A stretch of DNA of 64,000 nucleotides from Mesocentrotus franciscanus (taxonomy: Eukaryota; Echinodermata; Echinoidea; Camarodonta; Strongylocentrotidae). The position numbers and the translations under genes are program-made. The notes below the pieces were generated by a model. That model did no database searches, was not told where the DNA came from, and was given only the letters and a program-made list of their open reading frames with translations. Within the stretch, counting starts at the first letter, position 1. Every line of letters begins with the position of its first letter. This document shows positions 12,284 to 25,800 of the stretch, one piece after another. The DNA is taken from the NCBI GenBank assembly GCA_037976565.1, contig CP137670.1:16207216-16271215 (forward strand), read 5' to 3'.

Positions 12284-15072
12284 CTGTCATGCAGCTTTGG
12301 AATATCATGATTTGGATGGATAATGACGTCGATCCACCTTCAATTTTCGAAGCCGCATTACCGCGACTTCTTGATTCTAAACCGATTTCTGACATTAGCG
12401 CCATGTCGGTCTGACCTCAGTTTGCCAACCGCAATATTGCCGATGCCTGCTGACAAATTAGACCAGACGTCAGCTCAAGCTGGCCCTTTTTAATACGGAT
12501 ATAATTCTTCACCATATCTCAGCAACTCTTCACCACGTCACCGTTACATAATCTTCACCGCGTCACCGTAATCTTCACCAATAATAATAAGTCACGGGAA
12601 CTCTTCACGTCATGTACATTTTCTATGGAAGAGTTGATTGATTAATTGATTTTATTCGCCAAGCCTCCAACATACAACAATATAAAAGAATAACAGATCA
12701 AAATTAAGTCTTGAGCAGGATAATTTAACCCACGAAAGCTCGATCGAGAGCTTATTTCCAGTGGGGTCCCCGAGATACATGTAATAATAATAGGCATTTC
12801 TATATAGCGCCGTCTATCTAGAAATTCTATTCCGAGGCGCATTTATTATTACCCCGGCTTTAGCCGTGCTTTAGCCTAGCTGCCATTACAGCGCTCCAGC
12901 ATTTCAAGGAATTAATTCCTGCCACTAGGCTGCCAGGTACCCATTTACCTCACCTGGGTCGAGTGTGGCAAATGAAGATCAATGCCTTGCCAAAGGACAT
13001 TAGTGCTGTGTCGGGGATCGAACCACAACCTTTGAAATTCAAGTCAACGGTGCTTAAACCACTCGACTACGACACTTCTACAAACTTAATAAGTTATAAT
13101 CGTATTATTTACAGACAGATAAGAACAAAAACTTATCAAAGAAAATAATGATGATAATAATAAAATTAAACATGATAAGATTATTTTAAGTACAAGAAGA
13201 ATATAAAGAAGATAAAGAAAAGAAGAAGAAGAAGAAGAGAAGAAGAAAAAGAAGGAGAAGAAGAAAAAGAGAAGGAGAAGGAGGAGGAGGAGGAATTAAG
13301 AGGAAGAAGAGGAAAATAATGATGAATATCTTGAATTTCTAAAACGTACAAAAACACAAGTATATACACCTTTAAAAAGTATGAACCGGCAGAGAAAAGA
13401 AAAGTAGGCCTACATACATGTCATTCGCTTCTCTCCTCTGACTCTCAACTGGTGTTAGGTATTCCTTTAATTTCCTGTTAAAATGAGCAAAGTTTTCTAT
13501 TTCCTTCATATCATTATAGGAAGGGAATTCCAATGTTTTATGGCAATGTAATAAAAACAAATTTCCAATATAAGTACTACCTACTCTTTCTGCTAAGTTA
13601 AAGTTGAAGCGGCTATTTCTTGTATTATAATGATGTAAGTCAGTATCAACATCGAAGTTGGATCGAATTTAATGATTCGACCTATGCGGCTTATGCACGT
13701 GATGCAATACGAGTTGTTTTGATATTTGTTTGACTTCAAGAAAACTATAGCTTTAGAAAGTTCGCTGCATGTAGCCAACATGAGTTCTTGTTTTTATTCA
13801 CATCAGTATTGCCCAAATTGGAATAGAGCAAAACCCTACTTACGAAAATAAACAATTTCTGTATACTAGCTGATTCAAATAATATGGATGCCTTTGGATT
13901 TATAATTTACACTTTAATTTTCTAATCTTGCTATTTAATTTTATCCATATGCACCGTCTCCTTAATTATGATTGTTTGTGAAATCACCTGACTTTTGATA
14001 TTTTGGGCAGTAAAGGTTACTTTGTAGCTGTAACTGGATTTTTGTCTTTCTTATGTTTATTCAATTCAAGCCAAGTATAAATTTCCCTTACATTTGCTTC
14101 ATCTACATTTCCTACTCTATAGGCCTACGTTTACTATACCCGGCCTCCTGCTGCTCCTACTATACCTATATAGAGCAGTGACAGAACTAGGCCTATTAAT
14201 TATCTCTACAGGCACAAACCTAGTGAATGCGTGCTGATAACCCAGCTGATCCGAACAACCCCTGGGAACCCCCTCACGGCCCACCGAGCAACAGGCCCGG
14301 GATATTTTCCCCAGGACAATTACCCCGAGACTTTTACTACCAACAATAATTATCCCAAGGACAATTTTCCCCAGGGATGGGAGGGAGCAAAGCGACCGAC
14401 CGTTGAAAATATTCGCACTTTAACCCCCACCAAATATAAATCTTAATTTTGATGCACTTTCTCCATCCTTCAGGATCATAATTTTTCTTCCCTTTTTCTT
14501 TCCCTTGTTGCGTTTTTTTCCCATGGCTCTCATCCCTTCATGTGCATGTCACCTGGGGCTCGTGCCTCCTGCTTCCGTAAATTATAGGATCATGCCAGTT
14601 TATTATATGCGCTTCATAAAAAAGATCTTTATATATAACAATCTCTACCAAAAGAAGTGTTGACTATTATTTCTGATTATTCCTTATCAATAACTCTTAT
14701 TGAAACAATCCAGATAGCACAGGATTACACACCAAGAAAGTAGAATTCATTCAGAAATGAATTCCCCTTTTTTATTTTTTACCCCATCGAATTCTACTTC
14801 TTTTCTTATTCTTACGTTACAGGCCATTCAACCTTAGATTATACAACCAAATGGGTGACAAAGGAGATGTTTTGGATGACATCATTCTTTAAAGATTTTG
14901 ATCTACCATGGTAATTGCTCGTCAAATCCTGGCCTTATATCTGCATTTTTACTGTTGTTAATCCACACCTTGGATAGCCCACAGTGTATTTCGACACTTA
15001 GAGAAAAGGTAATTTGTGTATAGCTTGAATGTTTCAAATCAACCTAAAAAAAACTTAACCTGGCATTCTATA
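9430..15072. repeat. Block B of the 5.64-kb duplication
   Basis: Second copy of 3290-8929. It starts at the first base after the gap, and its last matching base (15072) corresponds to the last base before the gap (8929). Sequence beyond 15072 is unique and probably continues directly from Block A in the real genome. Contents repeat those of Block A: CT tract, minus-strand SINE at 12782-13079, GA-rich tract and no credible gene. Confidence 0.95.
12782..13079 (-). mobile_element. tRNA-derived SINE, family A (Block B copy)
   Basis: Same element as 6646-6943, carried in the second copy of the contig overlap. It should not be counted as an independent insertion. Confidence 0.8.
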
Positions 15073-15200
15073 GGTAAACGGTTAAGGAGTATGAAGCAAA
15101 TAATATACAAATGATTCATGTTTGCGGGTAAATTATAGTGAATATGCACTGCATGCAGGTGAAGTCACAATCGGATAATGGAACGAGACTTGTCGACTCA

Positions 15201-15854
15201 TGCCTGGATTACATTTGCACCGGCCGCCGTACGATAAATTAGTCTACGATTTTTCGTGCGATTTTTGGGGCATCGTAGGAGGCTACGGTCTACGATGTTT
15301 GTGTTTACATTATCTACGAGCATCGTGCCATTTCTTGTATTGGCCCTCGGGGGCAGGCCGGGGCAAATCCGTACAGAGGCTGATCGGAGATTGTACGGAA
15401 ATCGTGCAATTTCAATGCAGTAGCCGTACAGTCTCCGCAGCCTCCGCACGGAAATCATACGGAGCCCGTGCAGCTTCCGTGCACAGGTTGCGCGGAGAAG
15501 GTGCGGTGATCGTGCAGCCGCCGTGCCGTTTTTAAGCGTTTTTTTGCCTCCATGTTCACCGAAAAATTGTGCGTTTGCTGCACGATCAGCGCGAGTCCTC
15601 CGCGCGATGCCCGTGCGGGGATTGTGCAATGACACCTACGACATGTCTACGGACTACGGGCTTACGATTTTTCAAATTTGTTTAACTTTCTGCGAAACAA
15701 AATCGTAGAGGCCGCAAAGCCCCCGCGGAGCCCGTGAATCCGTACGAAAATCTCACGGCCGCCTCCTGCCTCCGTAGGGAGGCCCCACGGAAAAGGGGAT
15801 ACGGGCAGGATACGGGCTCCGCATACTAATCGCAGGCCAAATGTAATCCAGGCA
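15201..15854. mobile_element. GC-rich, CpG-rich TIR element (~650 bp)
   Basis: TGCCTGGATTACATTTG at 15201 is matched by CAAATGTAATCCAGGCA ending at 15854, a perfect 17-bp terminal inverted repeat. The interior is far more GC- and CpG-rich than its surroundings and is filled with variants of CGTAC, CGTGCAG and CCGTACGG in both orientations, so it can form many local hairpins. The flanks (TCA and TTA) do not give a clean target duplication. Open frames across it have arginine-rich, low-complexity products and are unlikely to be genes. It is best read as a non-autonomous DNA transposon. Confidence 0.7.
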
Positions 15855-15958
15855 TTAACCAAGTGCAGTGCATATCACTAATGCACGAGCTTCGAAACAT
15901 TAATTATTATTTTGTTTATTAAAACGGGTCTGCAAGTCGAGAAATAAGCAAAATACCT

Positions 15959-16093
15959 GGGTCCCGTTTCACAAAGCCTTTTTTCAATGACAAATGACAA
16001 ATCTGCTGATAACCAATCAGAAGCAAGGATTTCACTAGCTTATAACAAAAACTGTCATTTGTCACTGATGACAAGTTTTGTGAAATGGGGCCC
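15959..16093. mobile_element. Small palindromic MITE
   Basis: GGTCCCGTTTCACAAAGCC at the left matches, in reverse, AGTTTTGTGAAATGGGGCCC at the right. The interior also pairs, with CAAATGACAAATC against TGTCATTTGTCAC. Length is about 135 bp with no coding capacity. A GGGGGCGTTTCACAAAGACT fragment at 40352 is probably the end of a related copy. Confidence 0.65.
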
Positions 16094-17660
16094 TGATAAG
16101 TATGCCAACAATCGCACAGCCATGGGGCGGCCATGTGCTTTGAATGACATCACAGCAGTGGCGTAGCGTGGGCTCAGTCATGGCGGGGGCACCAGTCTTT
16201 AGTCTAGTAGATCAGCGTTTTTCATTTTTTTTTTAGTGACGGCACCCTTTTAGGAATTTGAAAAATTTTTGCGTCACCCCAATCCAAAATTCATCAAAGA
16301 GGATTTATTTCCATCCGTCGTAGACATAAACGTATACGTGCCCATTTTTGCGTGAGGGCCGTGTGGGCCTCTTGCCTGAAAATATATTATCAAGATCCCA
16401 AATATTGCGAGAGGGCGGGGAAAGGGCACTTTTATTTTGGTTAAAATATTATTTAGTCATAAATGATATGCATTACATAAGATACTAGTAAATTTATATC
16501 TCTTTGCCAGAATTCATCAACGAGGGGGAAAGGACACATTGTGTTATAAATTTCATTTCGATATACAAAAAAATACAATTAATAAGGTTATATTCATGCG
16601 CCATGCTGCCCGAATCATGCCGATAATCGGGCAGCGGGCATCATATGGGGATTTCATGGACCTTGCTGCTTGAAACTACCCCGTCTCTAAATTTTGAGAA
16701 CGAGCGAAGCGATCGAGGAAAAAAGACACTTTACTGTCTCTGAAATGTTATTCCTAATCAAAATACCCCAAAATGATAAATACTTGAGCATCTTGCGGTT
16801 TCTGATATTTGTCTTCATGAAGTTGACGTTAGTCCAAAATATTTTTTTCAATCAAACTAGAATAATCCCCGTCTGAAAAACGCTGTTCTAGATGGTCAAA
16901 ATTGAGGGGGCAGATTGACTAGGCTGGGAGGGGATTTACCCCTTGCCTCTTTGGAGTGGGAACATTTTAGCATTTTAGAGTGAAACGGATACACATTATA
17001 CCAGTTTGTACACACACTCTCTCTCTTTTCCCGTATATGTCTTCTCTCTTTCACTCATATATATCCATTTCTTTTCATCCCCTGCTGTACACTACATCAA
17101 GGATGCAGATCGAATCACGCCAAAACATTTTTGATCATGCACCTCTTACAACAGATTTCTTTCAAGGGTTATCATGTTGTCCTCACTTACTGATTCACAT
17201 AATATTGTAATATTTGAAGAGCGTTTCGAGCAATCTATCTCTTTATTTCATCTCATGTTCTTTTTCCTTTTCCTTCATCTCTCACCTCTTTTTTTTTGCC
17301 ATTCGATTGGGGGGGGGGAGGGGGAGGGGCGGGCACGTTCAACAAAAAATTCTCTAAAGAATCACGCAATTTGAATACAACAACAACAAAAACATACAAT
17401 ACAGATATTATGTTTAGAAGATATGAAATAAGGCGTAATGAAAACAATTCTCATACTGTTACAATTTCGTTTACATTTTTATTCACAGACGTATAGACAA
17501 AATTATCTAACCAACGATTGTTTCCTTACTTGACGAAAACGTGGAAATTTAAAGCCGAATTTTAAAATCATTGGTTGGAATACAAAAACAAGCATGATAG
17601 GAATGTGGGCAATATTGATGCAAACGAATATTAAATATGCTAGTAATGATGATAATGACA
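16094..17660. other. Intergenic stretch without recognised genes
   Basis: This holds a possible hAT-like end (CAGTGGCGTAGCGTGGGC at about 16157) with no matching right end, a G-run near 17310, and CT-rich patches near 17015-17290. Two TTTATT words at about 17478 and 17668 would be AATAAA signals for the minus-strand calmodulin-like gene. No supported coding region was found. Confidence 0.5.
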
Positions 17661-17664
17661 ATTG

Positions 17665-17886
17665 TGTTTTATTTACCCAGAGTAGCAATATCAGTATCAA
17701 AACTGCTCTTCCTGTGAGCCGTGTAATACTCATAACCCCAGTAATTTGCAGGTACTCATATACACCTGGGTGGAGAGTGGCAAATGTGGATTAATGTCTG
17801 GCCAAGGAACGTTGTTGTCGGGTTGGGATTCGAACCCTCAACCCTTTGATTGAGAGTCAAGTGAATGAACCACTATACCAGGGCAC
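17665..17886 (-). mobile_element. tRNA-derived SINE, family B (minus)
   Basis: The minus-strand head includes box B GGGTTCGAATCCC and a TGGTATAGTGGTTCATTCAC box A region. A body with TTGGCCAGACATTAATCC and CCACTCTCCACCCAGGTG follows. The tail matches GAAGAGCAGTTTTGATACTG and CTCTGGGTAAAT, which differs from family A. A full plus-strand copy of the same tail type is at 63290-63530. Confidence 0.75.
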
Positions 17887-18027
17887 ATCCTTTTTCAATC
17901 TTGGTTTTATATTCTTATTCTATTCGCACTTTTTACAAAATAATTGAGGGTTATATCGAAATACAAAATGCACTGTAGTAGAATATCGCCATTGCAGCTG
18001 AAGGGAGAGATGTTGATCTACCAAGGT

Positions 18028-18141
18028 TTACTTCATCAGCATCGCCACGAATTCTGTGAAAAACAAAACATATGAAAAACAAAACATTTATATAGTACAA
18101 ATATATAGGCCTACATAAGCAAAGACACGATTGGGGCAACA

Positions 18142-18208
<67 letters not shown>

Positions 18209-19836
18209 GTAATAATAATAATAATAATATAGGATTTCTCGGTCAATTTCGTAAGTTGGCCACACAAATTCATTTTATGTTCATTCAATTTCGCCGATTC
18301 TGTCACCGCAGCTGTTATTTTTCGTTCAAATTCGTTTTTTAGCATTTAAATTCATAAAACGATCATTCAAAAACATTTTATTTTCATTCGAATTAAAACG
18401 TGTTCATTTTCGTAAAATTTTCATTCAATTTATAGCGAGACGATTCGCGATTACGTAATAGCGTCTTCCGTGAATTCAAATTCGTTTCTTTGCATACCAT
18501 TTCACACGTTTTGCAGACAAATTAAACATGTAAATCTTACCCAGTATGATCATATATAGAACCCCGCAAGCTTAGTTCCATGCTAAATCCATTTCAAATT
18601 GTATGGGTTGGTAAGCAACAAACATGTTATTTGTCCTCACTGGGGTGTATACCCACTAAATCATCACTATTTAGCAACTGAACGATCATGTGTTAAGTAG
18701 ATATAACCTAGCCACATCAATATAGAATTAGCATGGAACTAAGCAAGAGTGTCTTTTTATGAATATGCAATGATATAAGTGCATGCAAAGTGTGTGTTTA
18801 CAGACTACAGTTGTATTTATTGGAGTGGCGTACCATAATGGTGGGGGGGGTATCAATACATTGATTTATTTTTTATGTTTTGTTTGGTTTTGTTTTTGAT
18901 AATATATTCGATGTTCGTAATCTCTTTAAAGCCATTTATATTTGTGTAAATTACATTTAGACTGTATTGAACATGTTAAGAAAAATCTATGAGTATCAGT
19001 TCAATCACAATCATAATCACATCAAAATCTGAATCACCATCACACTGAATCACAATCACGATCGTGATCACAGTCGAATAAATTATCAAAAACAAAACCA
19101 AACAAAACATAAAAAATAAATAAATGTATAGAGTATTGATTGTATTTGAGTGGCGTACCATAATGGTGGTGGGGGGTATCAATACTCTATACATTGATTT
19201 ATTTTTTATGTTTTGTTTGGTTTTGTTTTTGATAATTTATTCGACTGTGATCACGATCGTGATTGTGATTCAGTGTGATGGTGATTCAGATTTTGCATAT
19301 TCATAAAAAAAGACACTCTTGCTTAGTTCCATGCTAATTCTATATTGGTGGGGCTAGGTTATATCTACTTAACACATGATCGTTCAGTTGCTAAATAGTG
19401 ATGATTTAGTGGGTATACACCCCTAGTGAGGACAAATAACATGTTTGTTGCTTACCAACCCATACAATTTGAAATGGATTTAGCATGGAACTAAGCTTGC
19501 GGGGTTCTATATTATGATCATACTGGGTAAGATTTACATGTTTAATTTGTCTGCAAAACGTGTGAAATTGTATGCAAAGAAACGAATTTGAATTCACGGA
19601 AGACGCTATTACGTAATCGCGAATCGTCTCGCTTTAAATTGAATGAAAATTTTACGAAAAAGAAACACGTTTTAATTCGAATGAAAATAAAATGTTTTTG
19701 AATAATCGTATTATGAATTTAAATGCTAAAAAACGAATTTGAATGAAAAAGAACAGCTGCGGTAACAGAATCGGCGAAATTGAATGAACATAAAATAAAT
19801 TTGTGTGGCCAACTTACGAAATTGACCGAGAAATCC

Positions 19837-19874
<38 letters not shown>

Positions 19875-22800
19875 AAATAATAATAATAATAATAATGAAT
19901 AATAAATTACTTTATTAATAATGTCTGATGATGCAAATAATAATGATAATAACAATGCTATTCTTCCTGACATCACTGTGGAATAGGCCATTCTCATAAT
20001 GTAATCAAATTTAAATCGTTACAAATTATTTCATTCATCTGTTAAGAAGAATAATATTATATTTCAATAGTCAGAATGCGAATTGCATACATTTCATGTT
20101 GCTACGTAGGGCAAGCCATAATGTAATCTCACGTTATATCTCGTGCGTTTCTTGGTACAACAACGCCCTAAATATACCTGCTAAAACCACGACTTGAATG
20201 TAACTAGTTGTTGCATTTCTTTTCTCGGTACATATACAATTTTCGTGATGTAATCAAATTTAATGCACAAATCTTTGTTAAGTGCCTAGTTACAAAATAT
20301 TTCATTCACCTGTTACAAATTATTGTATTTCAATAGTCAGAATTCAAATTGCATACATTAATTGTTGCTAGGTAGGACAAACATTTGGCTTGTCCTACCT
20401 AACAACACTTAATGTATGCAATTCGCATTTATAACGAGGCACTTAACAAAGATTTGTGCATTAAATTGGATTACATTACGAAAATGGTTTATTGATTCTT
20501 TCCACCCCTTGCCCCTCCTTGAAATAATGTGTAGTTTTGACTAACCGTCATAGTTGACTGTACCATCCTTGTCTGTATCAGCTTCCTTGATGAGAGCATC
20601 CACGTCCTTATCACTCAGCTTCTCTCCAAAGTCTGCAAACACCTGCTTCACTTCAGCGTGGCTAAATACAAACATAAAGTTATCTTTATTAGTATCAAAA
20701 CAGAGTTTTACAGCAAGTTCTTGGGGACACTTAAGGGTGCACATGGGCAGATAGAGGTCATATGTACAAAATTATTTTTTTTGGTAATGTAATCCAAGTT
20801 AATGCACAAATTGTTGCACAAAGTGCCTTGTTACAAATTATTTCATCCACCTCTTACGAATAATCATATTTCAGTAGTCAGAATGCGAATTGCATATACA
20901 TAACGTGTTGTTAGGTAGGACAACTGCAAGCCATAATATTTGTCCTATACCGGGCAACAACTAATGTATGCAATTCGTATTCTGACTATTGAAATACAAG
21001 TAACAGGTGATTGAAATATTTGTAACATGGTACTTTTTGATTATTTGTTATCCATTACGAAAATGGTCTATTGGAAAACTCATCAAGACGAATACTGGAT
21101 ACGTGTTCATCAAAGTTATGTACTCATTAATCATTTATGTACCGACGGTACATTCCTTGATAAGCAGGTAAAAGCATTCTTTTCAAGATGGTTAACAAAT
21201 TGAATTTTCAAAGTACTTCCACATTTCGGCAGTGGCTATATATTCTATAATGCACAAGTGCCAGCACCAGCTAATTTTTTTAACATAAATTCTAATCATA
21301 AATAGTAATTGACTTCCCTCTTTTATTTATAATTTTTATATGGATGTCTCTGTGTTTCTTGCTAGTTATGATATTTATAAATACTTTTTAAAGATTTATG
21401 GTATCATGCCAGTTTACCAAACCCTGTCCGTTCTTTTCGGCACCGTCTTGACAAACTCGCTCGTATAATCCCAGAGTTTCTTTGAAATTTTCAGAAACTT
21501 CAGACGTTTCTCGGAAACAATACGAGAGTTTGACGGGAAATGCCCACGGCAGTGGATTTTGTTGTAAATTGTTTTGTTACCTCAGAGAACCGCTACCATC
21601 TTTGTCCATGGCCTTGAATGCAGCGCGAACCTCAGCCTCTAAGTTCTGAAGTGCCTGGACGATCACAGTCAAAAACTCATTGAAACTCACTGATCCATTA
21701 CCTGCAAATGCAAAGCAAATATTAAGTTACAATCTCAGTATACTCGTCTCAAAATTTGAATTAAACCGTAAACGTAGTTTTTGTTGGATCATGTAGGCCT
21801 ATATAATCTTATCACAAACTTAGGCTATAATACGACATAAAATATCTTGGTTTCTATCCGGCCGGACATTTTTATCAGTGATAGACAATTCTTCTCAAAA
21901 CACAAAACCTGTGATTTCTTGAAATGCAGGGGTACCTATGCGAATTTTTACGTTTGTGTTCTATACCCTCAGATTTTTCGAAAGTTTAAAGAATTTAAAG
22001 GAAATCTATTTTGATCATTCTGAAAATCATGATTATTTATTGTTCAGAGCACTGTTCGAAAGCGGCAACGTAACCTTACTAACGGGTTGAATTCGAGGAA
22101 AATAATACACAATCAGACAGATAACAATCGATGTTTCTGTTTTCCCATGAAACAATTTACTTTTAAGGTTTTTTCCCCCTTTAACTCAATGGAAAATTTC
22201 CAAATTATGATGATACAGAAAACACTCGTTTTTCCGAAATGTCTACATTCCGACACACAAATATCTTATTACAGGGAATTCTTATTTCCGAAAATGAAAC
22301 AGGGTTCATTATTCAGGTCATTGATTTGTTGCGTTTATTCCGAAGGTTCATAATTCAGAAAGTTAAAAATAACGTTCGTTATTCCGAAGGTTCGTGATGT
22401 CGAAAATGAAATGGGGGTTCATCATTCCGAAACAGGTATAGGGTTCGCTATTCCGAAGGTTCGTAATTCCGAAAAACATTACAGGGTTCTACATCACTTC
22501 GGAACTATACGAACCCTGTTTGATTTTCGGAATTATTCAAACTTCGGAATTATGAAACTGCGGAAAAACGACATGTAACGGATGATTATAAGCAATCAAA
22601 TTCTTACCATCGAGATCAACAAGCTTGATCAACTCCTTGAGCTCTGCTTCAGGTACGTTCTGTCCGATTGATTTCATCACCTCACCCAACTCAGCGCATG
22701 TGATGGTACCATCACCATTCTTGTCAAACTGAGCGAAAGCCTCCTTGAAGCCTACAAAGGAACAAATAAAATACACTATTTGGGATATTGGCCTACGAAA

Positions 22801-25800
22801 CATACACTGTTGACCAGACAGTTGGAATAGAACTCTATTACCTCTTTTAATTGAATGTGTGTGACAATATGATTTATTCTTCATAGAGAAAGTTTGTATC
22901 TACTCAGAACGGTATTAACCAATCTTAAGAGTCATTTTATCTATCAAGAATAAATCGTAACTGTCATAGTCATTTCATTAATTAAAAGAGGTAACGAAAT
23001 GTATGCCAACTTTAAGGCCAACAGTGTACCTTAAATTAGATATACGATCTTCGTCATCTGATTGAACAGGTGGCTTCAAAAATGAATTTTCCTACCCTAC
23101 CCTTAACTTATCATATCCAAATATTCATATCTAATGCAAGCTCTTATAATATTCCCATATAATTAATGAGATGTTTGGTGATACTTTGTAAAATGTAAAT
23201 TAACCCACCCGAAAATGCATTGTACAAAATAATGAATATTCATATTTTAGTAACCAACTCTGTGGTAAAATTTACCCTTCCATTGGTTCAGAATTTGCGA
23301 TATGCATTTACCATTTTTTTCTCTCCATTTGATGACTACAGTGTGGAATAATTAATAACCCGATTGTTGGAAAAGCTTTGACAAACATTGATAGTGCATA
23401 TTGTTACATTTTATTATGTCTGAACAATTACCATTGATATTGGTATTTAATGTTCGACCGACCGACCTCTATCTTTATCCAATGTTTGGGTATCATCAGT
23501 AAAATGTTCCCTTTACCGACTGGTTTATTTTCTGAGCATAATATATACATGTACTTGCCCATCAAACTTTACCCAATTACTTAATAAAAAGAATCTGAAA
23601 TATTGGGCAACTTTTTCAAAACCTTTTTTTATCAAGTAATTTTTGTAAATATGTGCTCAATTATATTTGGCAAAGATTATTACTACACATTAGTCAAGCC
23701 TTATATAGTTGAATTGTTTGAGAAGAGCTTTAATTTGGTAAATTTTAACCAACTAGTGGTTGCCTAACTTCTTTCACCCAATTATTATTCTAAGAGCGCA
23801 TTTGCGTTTTTTTTTAAAGAATAGGTCATTTTCATAATGAAATCCAATTAAAATCACAAATATCTTTTGTTAAGTGCATCGTTAAAAATTATTTCATTTA
23901 CCTGATACGAATAATTTTATCTCAATAGTCAGAATGCGAATTGCATTCATTAATTGTTCTAGGTAGGACAAGCCATAATGTTTGTCCTACCTAGCAATTG
24001 GCATTCTGATTGTTGAGATACAATTATTCGTAACAGGCGAATGAAATAAGTAATTGTAACGAGGCACTTAACAAAGATCTGTGCATTAAATTTGTTTACA
24101 TTACAAAAATGGACTATTGCACGTATGTCGTTGTAATCCATTTACTAGTGCGGACTTACCAGCCATTTGCTTGTCTGTTAGTTTGTCAACCTGTAAGACA
24201 TTCAAGAAAAATAAAGAATAAGATCATTATCTTCAAGCTACATCAATCAATAAAATCTAGAAACAAATGTGTTTTTAAAGTTCGGAGGCTATACAGGTTC
24301 GGATAGAAGATTTTCGGGCTGGAAATGGGGAATCCAGGCTCAAGGGGTCCCCGAGGGGCTTGTGTTCCAAGCAATGCCAGTGATTTTCTTGAATTTTTTT
24401 TCGGGCGGGGGGAGACCCATTTAAGGGAACGCAGTGACTAAACAGGGGAGATCTTTCTTTTGTTTTTCTCATTCTACCGGCGCACTTTGAGAAATTTAAT
24501 TTCTTTTTGCAAGAGATTGCAGCGACCGAGCACGAAAAAAGTTTAATTCAGTAGATTTAACACTTTAGACCACACAGGCATATTTAGATCTCTACCTCTG
24601 CCCTCCCAATATAATCTTAAAGGGTTAGGCAGCTTTAAATCGTTAAGATAGATACTCTCAGCGATTTCTGAATAAATGAAGGAGACGACCCCTTTTGCAG
24701 TTTTTTTCCAGGAGAGTCCCTCATTCCCTTTGATACACCGACCCGCCGTGACGCACTATTGCAAGTTTGCATATCACACAATATATTCTGAACCTGTGTA
24801 TTGATCATAAGGAATCACAAGACTTAATGCAGTGATTTACATGTTGTTGTACAGTATATGTATAGTGTCAGCGAGTGGAGAAACCGAGCACTACTTGCCA
24901 AGTAGATTTGTTTTACTTCGGACTACTTAGACTATGCATTCTGATCTATAGATCGAGCATCTATACAATCAAATTACCGTATGTAAAAATGTGGTATATA
25001 ATATACATGTATACTGAAAATAGCATGTGTGTGTATGTAGGGGGCTGCCGCTCCCCGCGGCTCATAACAAACCAGTTTTAACCAGTATTTCAGTATTGGT
25101 GTATATGGAGCTCAGTTGATGAATAGCGATAATGGTTGATCTATGTACTGAAGTTAACGTCATATACTGTCGTGCTATATAACTAATTAGCAAGATTGTC
25201 TCTTAATTAGCCCCACCTTCGCCTATAATGGTACTTGAAGTCTCGGTTGTAAAACCCATTATCAGCCTGAACAAAGTCTCCACATGATCAGAATGTTTGC
25301 TGAGTGACTTAATGCTTACATCAGAGACTAATCAGCCTTTAATCTTGTTCTCAACAGATCACGTGATATACAGTGTTTGTCATGAATGCCAAGCCCCTTT
25401 GTCACGCGGGAGGCTGCACGACTCGAGAAGAAAAAAAGGGAAAAAACAAGGCGGGAGATCGCAAATACCCTTAATACCCCAAATATAACCAAATATATTA
25501 TTATACAGATATTGAGTGCATAGGGGGCATAGCATTCTTTGGACAGCAAGAGAGTTATATTTCCCATGATCCCTCATATTTCGTCTTTCTTTAACAGGCT
25601 ACTGCAGCAGGAAATACAGTTTAAATGAATAAAACATCACAGAATACAACGATCTAAGATTCTAAGTATACATCAAGAAACATAGTAAGGGATTCATAGT
25701 TTTCTTTGATTTTCCCGCTCTTTTTTTTCTTCTAAGGAGAAGTATCATACATGTCAAACACATCGAATTGTTGAACCAGCAGTAGAAGCAAACATATAAT

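Noticed and set aside
15198..15862. Arg/Ala-rich open frames of 111-145 codons
   Set aside because: They run on both strands through a GC-rich TIR element and reflect its composition. Overlapping frames on opposite strands are equally long.
16157..16200. CAGTGGCGTAGCGTGGGC as the end of a complete hAT-like element
   Set aside because: No matching right terminus or 8-bp duplication was found within several kilobases.
17951..18345. Open frames made of long Tyr or Ile runs
   Set aside because: They are translations of the (AAT)n microsatellite in two frames and have no protein character.
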